A stretch of 64,000 bases of DNA from Galeopsis tetrahit (Eukaryota > Streptophyta > Magnoliopsida > Lamiales > Lamiaceae): the NCBI GenBank assembly GCA_963675135.1, contig OY776122.1:20772881-20836880 (forward strand), written 5' to 3'. A program made the translations under genes and the position numbers. The notes below the pieces were generated by a model, which was not told the DNA's origin, ran no database searches, and saw only the letters and a program-made list of their open reading frames with translations. Below are positions 55,129 through 64,000 of this stretch, piece after piece; the first letter of the stretch is position 1, and each line of letters opens with the position of its first letter.

Positions 55129-55851
55129 TGTTGCGTCAAAAAATAACGTCTAAGGATACCGAATATTCCCGTGTGGACAATGAGAATTACGGGCTTAGAT
55201 CATCACTTCTTCGCAAGCTTTCTCACGAACATTCCTCCTTCAAGCTCCTTAAAGACCTGCAAAAACACGCCGGAGGGGATTCCGGCGTGGAATCTCCGAC
55301 GCTCAAGTCAGAATCCTTCTCAGGAGAATCAAAGGGGATTTTTCTGTGTTTCTCAGTACATATCTCGTACCTTTCTTATCAAAAATGTTAATAGTACATA
55401 TTCTTAGTAAAAAATGTGAATGATAATGTAAAAGTACCCTATTTATATATCTGGTCCTCTCTCTCCGGAGAGAGGAATACTTTTTCTCCCTATAGTTGCT
55501 CGCACTTCCCTGTAAATTCGGCCCAAATCCCTGAAGACCTGGTCCGGCCATATCCCTAAAGACTTGGCCCTTCAATATACTGGCCCTATCTTCACGGGTT
55601 GACTTCTTCTCTTGACTTAGTTAGGAGAAAATTGTCCATAAGACCCACTTCCTTTGGGCCAGGTCACTCGACCCAAAAGCTATTATTAACTCTCGGATAT
55701 GGGCTAAAAGCCCAATTATTCTTATTTCCCTCTTTAGGACTGGGAGTGTATTAATCCAACCTCCAAGCTTCTTGATCTAATTGAACTTATTATAATTTAT
55801 CTCGTCTCCACGTGTCGACATCTCCAAGAGCGACATATTTTGTCCGCATCA
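55129..55851. mobile_element. Solo LTR (copy 2)
   Basis: 723 bp, TGTTGCGTCAAAA to TTTTGTCCGCATCA, targets ATACA (55124-55128, 55852-55856). Contains the same perfect stem and palindrome as copy 1. Confidence 0.88.
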
Positions 55852-57796
55852 ATACATATATGTGGATCACAACACCAATTTGAGATAGATGAATTTGAAA
55901 TGATCAGATTATTCCCTCCCAACCAGGCCCATAGATTGATATTTATGCTCCCCATCTACTTTTTTGCATCCGACCTTTCCCCTGAAAAATATCTAGAGTT
56001 TGATTATAACACATTTATTTCATTTTCCTAAATCAGCACTTAAAATAAACTGAAAAATATGTGCAGTTAATGGAACGTTACTCTCTCCTGTTCTTTTTAA
56101 TGGACGTTTTACAAATTAATGTGCACACTTATTAAAAAATAAGCTGTCTTCCTAATATGCCGCCCTAATTAAATAATTAATTTCATTAATTATTCTTATT
56201 CATGGAACATTTTATTCCACTTTCATGTGAATATTTAATGCACATATCAATTAGAATTGCTAATAAAATAGTTATACTAATTAAAATGACGTTTTAGCAT
56301 GCATGAATGTCTTGGACTTTTAGAAATACGCAACATCAACTAATATGTAAGTTAATGAAGAGAAACGGTAAAATGGGGATAAATTTATATATTAACTCAA
56401 AACGTCACTTAAAATTAATAATTTAAGAAGTTACAAAACGTGATTGGAGGGAGTAATAAATTTCCTTAATAATTTCCTTAATTAAGGAAAGTTATTCAAT
56501 TTTTGTTAGTTGACTAAAATATATATCTAATGAACTAAAACTTCTTTTTTTTATTAATTATGTATACATATATTATTGTCTATAATATAAATAAATACAA
56601 ATAATGATTATATTTAAGATTTCTTAATATAATCTTATATCAAAGTATATACTTTTCTATATATTAAATAATTTTAGAATTTGTTTTAAGGAATTTTGAA
56701 ATTTAAAGAATTTTATAATTTAAGTAATTTTATAGTAAAATATATTCTTGGAGAGTTTTAATTAATATAGAAATCATGCAATTGAGTAAAATGTATATTA
56801 TTTTAAGGATTTTTTTAATTTAAGAAACTTGTGAAATTAAGAAATCAACAATTAAAAATAATTAAAATTCTGCGAGTTTCATGGAACGCTAGGAAAGATT
56901 GCTTAATTTAAGGAATATTATTCAATTTTTGTAGACATAAACTAATAATTAGACCTTTTATTAATGAACTCTATAGACATATATTATTGTTCATAATATA
57001 AATAAATTTAAATTATATTTAATATATATTATTGGTTTCGAACATAAATTTTACATTATCTAAATATAGTAGTACATCTGGAATATTGTGTACATTCGTT
57101 GTTTGTATTAGAGATCTGCAAAACAAAAGGACTCTGCAAAGTAGATTTCTGGTTGTGGCTCAATATTTGTTCAAGAACTTTTAAATTAAAGCTTTTAAAT
57201 CTGATGAAATCAACTAAAACTATGAAAAATAGTTGACGAAACGCGAACATAACATATCTGAGTTTATGTCTTGTTAAGATTGTAAATTTACAATTATACA
57301 AAATAGAATATCGTGTAAATATGCAATGATGCAAAACTGTAATATTGATTTAGAATCCTGTGTATATAGTGTTAAATTGAATATCTGAATAAAAAAAAAA
57401 TTGAATATTTCATTACATATGATCGATCGTATACAAATGAGCAGGAATTACATTTTGATTTACATACTTTCACGTGATTCACAAACACGTGAATGTTCCA
57501 TTACAGATCTACAACTTAAAAAAAAATATAAGCTTGGAGAATATTACATACTTTCGAAATGAAAACAGGCTTGACCGCTTGAGAAAATTTGAGAAGAAAT
57601 GTAATGAATTTAGAAAAATGAAAGAGAAGAAGATATTATATAGGAGATTTGATTACGATCTAACGGTTAAGATTAAAGCAGAAAAATGAAATGAATGAGA
57701 AAGGAGATTTTTTTAAATGAAAGGATTTGAAGGAGAGAGATTGAAATAGAGGTGGTGAGGTTGTGACACATGTGAGTTTGCAAATATATAAGATTA

Positions 57797-57916
57797 AGGG
57801 TGTGTTTTCAAACTCTACAAACTGCTTCCAGAATCACTTTTTTTAAAGCTGCCCTCTAACAGCTTTTACTTTTGAGAAGTGCTTTTAAGCTGTTTGTAGA
57901 GTTTGAAAACACCCCC
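57797..57916. mobile_element. hAT-like MITE, 120 bp (copy 2)
   Basis: Same 120 bp, terminal repeats and TAAGATTA targets (57789-57796, 57917-57924) as copy 1. Confidence 0.85.
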
Positions 57917-58681
57917 TAAGATTATTGTTTGTTGGAGTAATTTTAGGGGGAAAAAAAATCAAATCTTTGTTGGAGATGTAATTTTAGGAATAAGATTAAA
58001 ATTAAATTTATTTATATATTATTAAGATAGATTAATTAGACCAAAAAATCAAATCTGGTTGGAGTAATTTTAGGAATAAGATTAAAATTAAATTTATTTA
58101 GATAATATTAAGATAGATTAAATTTAATTTAAGTTAGATTTATAAAAATTAAAGCCAAAATACGTGTAATTATGCACATAATATTGTTGGAGTAATTTTA
58201 GGAAAACAATTGTTGGATAATTTTAGGAAAAAAAAATCAAATTTTATTGTGAAATAATTTTAGAAAAATATGAAGATAGATAAGATTAAATTTATTAATT
58301 TTATAGACGAATTGTTGGATTTATAAAATATTATTGTAGACAATCAAATTGAGAATGAATTGGACTGGATTTATAAAATTAAAATTAAATTTGTATAAGA
58401 TTAAATATGATTATTTTATTTAAATTGAATTTATAAAAATAAAAAGATCGAAAGATTAAATTTATGACAATTAAGATGGATTTGTTGGATTTAAAAAAAT
58501 AAAAAAATTGAAATATTAAATTTTTGGATTTATAAAATTTGATACATCAAGAAAAACGAATTATTGAATTATGAAAATTAAGATGGATTTGTTGGATTTA
58601 AAAAAGTAAAAAGACGAATTATTGGATTGAAATATTAAAATTTTGAATTTATAAAATTTGATACATAAGAAAGACTAATAT

Positions 58682-59832
58682 GGATTTCTATTGAGAAGAT
58701 GAGAGACAATCATAAATTAAAAAAATCTTCAAATGTAGAAGAAATATACATAAATTACAAAATCTTCAAAATTTCTAACTGTGAACCATGATATCATTGA
58801 GTAGATGAATTGTTGGATTTCTATTGAGTAGACAATCTTCAATAAATTGATTATAATCAATGGATGACATAAATTACAAAAATCTTCAATCTTCAAAATT
58901 TATTTACAATCTTCAAAGTCACTAACATGATATCATTGGGTAGATGAATTGTTGGATTTCTATTGAGTAGATAATCTTCAAAATCCAAAATCTTCAATAA
59001 ATTGATTATATAATCAATGGATGACATAAAAAGTAAAATTGAGAATGAATGAGAAATTAGGGATTTTGAGAAGAGATGAAGGATTTATATAGAAAATAAG
59101 ATTAAGAATTTAAGGTCAAGATTAAGTTTTAAAATGGATGAATGAGATTAAAAGAAAAGTGTAGAATGAATGAGAATTTAGGGATTTTGAAATAGAGTGA
59201 TTTTAGAAGAGAGAGATTTAGATAGACCAATAGAAGAAACACGAATTGTTGGATTTCTATTGAGAAGATGGGATACAATCATAAATTAAAAAAATCTTCA
59301 AATGTAAAAATAAATATACATAAATTACAAAATCTTCAACCTTCAAAGTCACAATCTTTAAACCATGATATCATTGAGTAGATGAAATGTTGGATTTCTA
59401 TTGAGTAGACAATCTTCATTAAATTGATTATAATCAATGGACAACATAAATTACAAAAATCTTCAATCTTCAAAATTTCTAAAAATCTTCAATCTACAAA
59501 GTTTCTTTACAATCTTCAAAGTCACAAATATGATATCATTGGGTAGATGAATGGTTAGATTTCTATTGAGTAGACAATCTTCAAAATCCAAAATCTTCAA
59601 TAAATTGATTATATCAATGGATGACATAAAAAGTAAAATTGAGAATGAATGAGAAATTAGGAATTTTGAGAAGAGATGAGGGATTTATATAGAAAATAAG
59701 ATTAAGAATGTAAGGTCAAGATTAAGTTTTAAAATGGATGGATGAGATTAAAAGAAAAGTGTAGAATGAATGAGAATTTAGAGATTTTGAAATAAAGTGA
59801 TTTTAGAAGAGAGAGATTGAGATAGACCAATG
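58682..59832. repeat. 570-600 bp tandem duplication in H3 (copy 2)
   Basis: Same two-unit structure as 19187-20337, starting GGATTTCTATTGAG. Confidence 0.8.
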
Positions 59833-60279
59833 AATTAGCGCCACGTGCTGTAAAAAAATGTTTGCAAATATATATTATAAAGATTTACGTACATATACAT
59901 ATAATTATATATATATATATACTAAAAATATAATATCTACAATTATATATATAATCATATATATTTCATGATTTATTTTTATTCAACATATGTTATATTC
60001 ACTAATCAAAACTATTCGATTAGAATGATCAATTGTGTTATCAGAAAATTATTTAAAAAATAATAAAAAAGTAAGAAAATTTTATGAATATTTGATGAAT
60101 TTATTATCGTTCTTATTTATTCAATTTGAGATTTAAATATTTAAATTTTAGAAGATTATCTTAAAAACCTTTTCATTTGTTAAGGGATTTTTATAAGAAT
60201 ACTTTTTAAAATCAATAAGAGGCACTTCTAGTCTTTGTTTAAGTTTAGAAATTTGTTTATCCCTCTTTATTAAAATACT

Positions 60280-61214
60280 TTATAGTTTAGAGATAGTTTT
60301 GGATAAGTTTTGAATGTGTACATCAATTCTAGATAAACTTGCTTTACTTGATGAACCTGAAACACAACTTGTGAAACAATTAAATTCTAGAGTATTATTA
60401 CTCAGTGATTCTTCAAATGATGGCTCATTTGATCTCACATCGTAATAATCATCCAGATCATCTTCAAAAGTATCATCATATTTTATCCTTGCAGAGAAGG
60501 CTTTTTCAATATCTTTTTCAAGATCATGTTCAACATCAAACTCACCACTTAAGGTAGCATTGAAATTCAACTTTTTTTAGTATGGTGTTGGCACATTCAT
60601 TAGCATAATGACCATATCCAAAACATGCATCACATTTAACATTCTTCCTATATTCTTGATCAGATCTAAACGTGTTACCTATTTTCAATTGTCTAGAATG
60701 ATTAAAAGTATTCTTCCTAACAAACAATTGTTGAAATATTATCCTTAAACTCATTGTTCTTGTTTCTTAAGAAGGTTTTGAACTGCTTGGTAATGAAGGC
60801 AATGTAATCAGGATTGTTGAAATATTCCTCAATATCATCTTCATCAGATTCTATTTCTGTAACATAAGGAGATTTTTCAGAACCTGATGATGCCGATGAT
60901 GAGGCATCACCTTTGAAAACAAGGACTTTGTTTTCATTATTAGTCTTTTCAAAAATGTTCATTTCATAAGTTTTTAAAATACCAATCAACTCATTTTGAC
61001 TAAAAACATCAGTATCATTAGCTTCTTCTATAACACATATTTTAGACTCAAAACGTTTAAGAACAGGTCTAAGAATTTTATGTACTAACCTTGTATTGGA
61101 TATTGGATCTCCAAGAGAATGAGCTTCATTTGAAATCTCTGTCAGCCTTTCAGTGTAAGATGAAATGGTTTCATCTTCTTTCATCCTCAAATTTTCAAAC
61201 TTAGTTCCAAGCAT
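60280..61214 (-). pseudogene. Sirevirus-type gag remnant (copy 2)
   Basis: Three overlapping minus-strand frames (61214-60717, 60754-60542, 60570-60280) as in copy 1, with the gag domain piece, CCHC knuckle CDACFGYGHYANEC and acidic tail in different frames. Two residue changes from copy 1 are seen (S for P in KRFESK, I for T in EMNIFE). The frameshifts are identical in both copies, so the decay came before the duplication. Confidence 0.75.
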
Positions 61215-61400
61215 ATTGATTCGAGTGGAATTTACACATTTTTAATGCACATTTGAAGCTCATTTTGTTGATGATTTCATTATTTTATTGATCAATTACG
61301 GATGTTTTGGTCAAATTGAGAGAAAGGTAGTATTTTTTTTTTTTTAGGAAAAATGACAATTTTGAAAGGAAAAAAATACTTACCTAATTTTTAGTGAAGT

Positions 61401-63190
61401 CACTACAAAAAATTGGCCAAAAGGCAACGGCGATTAGCAAGGGCAGGCTGCCGTTGCCAATTGGCAACGGCTTTGGTAACAGGCAGAAAAAAGGCGACGG
61501 GGGCGGGTGTCGTTGCCTTAAGGCAACGGATAAGACAACGGGAGTGGGCCCCGTTGCAAAAAGGTGACGGCTTATAACGCCCGTTGCGAAAAGACAACGG
61601 CAGTGGGCCCCGTTGCCATTTGGCAACGGGCCCCCTCGCTAAATGGCAACGGTATGATTTTTGTCCCTTTCTCATTTTCAATATATAAGGTTTTCTAATT
61701 AATTTAGGCTACAAATAATTTAATTTAATTATTTGTAGGTGTGTGTTCATTGAATTGTTTTTTTAGAACGATATGATCTAAAATATGCAGTGTTGAATCT
61801 GTAATTTGGTTCTAAGTTTATATAAATTATAAACTTATTAGTAGGATCGATGCTGAACTGCAATTTTGTTTTATAATTTTTTTAATTAATTATTTGTACA
61901 TTGCAAATATGATTATAATTTTAAATACTTATTAATTAATTAGCATATTATTGGATCTAATCAAGAATTTAGAATAAATATTCTATAATCTCATATACAT
62001 TGATGAAACAAACATATGTAAATTAAGAATTCACACCTTTTGTTTCTTTTCTAGCTAACTGCTTGATCAGTATTTTTTTTTTAAACCTTAATTACTTTTT
62101 ATGTTTATTTTAATTAAATGGATAAGTGATGTTAATTAAGAATTCACACCTTTTTTACTTTTTATGTAAATTAAGAATTCACACCTTTTTTACTTTTTAA
62201 GAATTCACACCTTTTTTACTTTTTATTTTAATGTTGTGTGTGATGTTATTTTAATTAAATGGATAAGTGAATTGATAATTTTAAATGGATAAGTGAAAAT
62301 AATTATATTTAATGTTGTGAATTGAAAATTAGAATGAATTTAAATGATGTGATTAGAATAAATTTACATGTATAAGCGAAAATAATTATACTCAATGTTG
62401 TATGTAATTATAATGTTGTCAATTGAAAATTAGAATGAATTTAAATAATTTGATTAGAATAAATTTAAATGTATAAGTGAAAATAATTATACTCAATGTT
62501 GTATGTAATTATAATGTTGTGAATTGAAAATTAGAATGAATTTAAATGTTGTAAATTGAAGATTAGAATAAATTTAAATAATGTGAATTGATACCATAAT
62601 TAAATTATTTAATTTGAAACATATAATTTAGTTAATTCTCATTTAGAAATAAATATGATATGCTTTGATAATTTAATAAGCAACAATTAAAGTTAGAATG
62701 GATTGAATTAAAGAATTAAAAACTAAAATTAAATTGAATATATATTAATTGCATTCACAACATGTCGACTAAAGCTCCTAGCCTAATCGGCACACAGGGG
62801 GCGCCCAAAAGCCTTCGAGATCGAGAGGTCCCGAGTTCGAACCCCACAAACAGCAAAATTCGCGAAAAAGGCCCAGCGGTTGGGGGTGGGTGTTGGTGAC
62901 CTCGATACCTGGGGTTTCGAAAAAGGCCCAGCGGTTGGGGGTGGGTGTTGGTGACCTCGATACCTGGGTTCGAAACCCAGGTTCGCATTTTTTAAATGTT
63001 AATAAAAAGGCGACGGCCAAAAGGCAACGACAGTGGGCCCGTTGCCAATTGGCAACGGATCTGTTGCCATTCAAATAGCAACGAGCATATTGGCAACGAC
63101 AGACATCCGTTGCCTTTGCCGTTGCCTTCATCATTAGTGAGGGCAGATCTGTTACCTTCCTCGTCGCCATTTCATCATTATTTTGTGGTG
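61401..63190 (+). mobile_element. CACTA-B element, complete
   Basis: 1790 bp. Begins CACTACAAAAAATTGG and ends with the complement of CACCACAAAATAATG (one transition in the CACTA core). Target duplication AGT (61398-61400, 63191-63193). Subterminal motifs are GGCAACGG/CCGTTGCC instead of GGCATCGG. The interior resembles CACTA-A (GGATAAGTGAAAATAATTAT, then the tRNA-like module). No transposase is encoded. Confidence 0.92.
62869..62977 (+). promoter_or_regulatory. tRNA-like module in CACTA-B, partly duplicated
   Basis: A-box-like AGGCCCAGCGG at 62924-62934 (10 of 11) and a perfect B box GGTTCGAAACC at 62967-62977. A second copy of the AAAAGGCCCAGCGGTTGGGG segment about 55 bp upstream has lost its B box (CCTGGGGTTTCG). 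A B-like AGTTCGAACCC lies near 62834. Confidence 0.55.
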
Positions 63191-63193
63191 AGT

Positions 63194-64000
63194 CAACGAA
63201 GAAAGAAATTGAGTTTGTGGGTAAAACGAGCCAAATTTATTCAAAAAAATAATTTGGGCCCAATATGTAGCTTGAGCCCCAAGCCAGTGACCGAGACAAG
63301 AAAAGGAAACTTGAAAAAAAAAAAAGGAAAGGGGGAAGATTTGAAAATTAAAGAGAGAAAAGGAAATTATATTTTTGGAAATATTTTTTTCTAGAAGTTT
63401 TAGCCCTAATTTTCAAGTTATAAATAAATCGTCAAGTCATACTTTGAAAGGAGGAAGAAAAAAGAGAATGCATACCTTTGGAAAAATCCGCTCACGAGGA
63501 GAACACATCAAGAAGAGACTAAGTTTTCTTATTTTATTTTTTGTCATTTAAATTTTTCAAGACTTTGATTATGTTGATTGTTGGCTATAACACTTTTGAT
63601 TCTAGGGCTGTGTTTACACTATGGATGATGCTTATGAATTAATTTCTTATTTATTTGGTGGTTGTGTTGTCTATTTCTATTTTAATGCTTAATTTTCATT
63701 GCAAGACATGTTATCAATGTCCATGATAATATGTTTTATTTATTATTAATTGAAATTGGATTTAGAGATCTTTTTCAGTGATTGCATATGCCTTGGAACC
63801 TATATTTGACTAATTTGAGTGATAATATGTCTTCGATCACGTATATTTTTCAAGACATGTGGTTCTAGCCCTTCTTGTCGTGTCCTTGTTCCTCCTCCTT
63901 TCTCGTGCCATTTTGGACTATTCTGAAGGTGCAATAAAATCATGGTGTAGCAAAACCCGGAACCATGTGAGTACTACTTGACCACCACCCATAACACGAA
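63194..64000. other. Right-hand flank, no gene recognised
   Basis: A purine-rich stretch (about 63240-63370) is followed by AT-rich sequence and a more GC-balanced end from 63860. No ORF with recognisable motifs, no terminal repeats and no match to other parts of the window were found. A gene or element continuing beyond the window cannot be excluded. Confidence 0.4.

Larger units (their letters stand above)
47766..57793 (-). mobile_element. Helitron H2 (copy 2)
   Basis: 5' TC at 57793, hairpin CCCGCGT-TTT-ACGCGGG (47777-47793) and CTAG (47769-47766) on the minus strand. It holds the copy-2 copia, solo LTR and inverted-repeat element. Confidence 0.75.
46803..59883 (-). mobile_element. Helitron H3 (copy 2), split by H2
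   Basis: 5' end TCTTTATAATATATATTTGC at 59883 on the minus strand, degenerate 3' end at 46803. Structure as in copy 1: H2 inserted at 47766-57793 and a hAT-like MITE next to it. Confidence 0.6.
43182..62881. repeat. Segmental duplication, copy 2
   Basis: Direct repeat of 3792-23386. Both edges lie inside complete CACTA elements (41092-43984 and 61401-63190), so this copy sits in the undisturbed sequence context. It keeps 61 bp (about 45831-45891) and one 29-bp subterminal unit that copy 1 lacks. It also retains the more conserved residue at several copia positions. Confidence 0.95.

Noticed and set aside
57474..57689. Lysine-rich 71-codon ORF in copy 2
   Set aside because: It is interrupted in copy 1 by a small indel, comes from A-rich Helitron DNA and has no recognised motif.
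63841..64000. Possible gene start at the right edge
   Set aside because: The GC content rises but no ORF or splice pattern could be supported within the window.

Overview
This is nuclear intergenic plant DNA made almost entirely of transposable elements, with no intact host gene. The plant call rests on Sirevirus-type and short-LTR Ty1/copia retrotransposons, CACTA, Helitron, Stowaway, Harbinger, hAT and Mutator-like elements with matching target-site duplications (TSDs), CCCTAAA telomere-type repeats, and a captured exon of a plant PIP aquaporin. The species cannot be named from the window. The background is very AT-rich; the copia polyprotein genes and a satellite array stand out by base composition.

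Layout. 1-3791: 5' end (partial gag, primer-binding site, 1.86 kb LTR) of a minus-strand Sirevirus-like element. 3792-23386: copy 1 of a >=19.6 kb segmental duplication. 23387-27941: a rearranged, pol-less second Sirevirus-like element. 27942-30208: satellite array of about 158-bp units with an inverted core. 30209-30656: CTCGA-rich block. 30658-31620: decayed copia 3' end. 31880-33338: decayed Helitron Rep/helicase gene. 33340-38970: AT-rich DNA with tandem repeats and a Harbinger-type MITE. 38971-45306: Helitron H1, carrying the aquaporin exon and split by a CACTA element that itself holds a Harbinger MITE and, inside that, a Stowaway MITE. 43182-62881: copy 2 of the duplication. 61401-63190: a complete second CACTA element. 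63194-64000: unassigned.

The duplicated block contains, in order: the CACTA-A 3' end, the Helitron H1 3' end, a Stowaway MITE, Helitron H3 (minus) interrupted by Helitron H2 (minus) of the same family, then inside H2 a long inverted repeat, an intact 4.59 kb copia element (1380-residue polyprotein, 207-bp LTRs, TSD ATATA) and a 723-bp solo LTR (TSD ATACA), a 120-bp hAT-like MITE at the H2/H3 junction, a broken Sirevirus-type gag, and CACTA-B. The two copia ORFs differ at about 8 of 4143 positions. In copy 2 both edges of the block lie inside complete CACTA elements. In copy 1 both edges abut Sirevirus-like sequence.

Insertion order can be read from nesting and TSDs: H3, then H2, then copia, then segmental duplication. 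The two complete copia elements are the only loci with apparently full coding capacity. The Helitrons, CACTAs and MITEs are non-autonomous and would need transposase or Rep/helicase supplied from elsewhere. The main points to check are whether the duplication is real or a collapsed/haplotig assembly artefact, the captured aquaporin exon in H1, and the tRNA-like pol III boxes inside the CACTA family.
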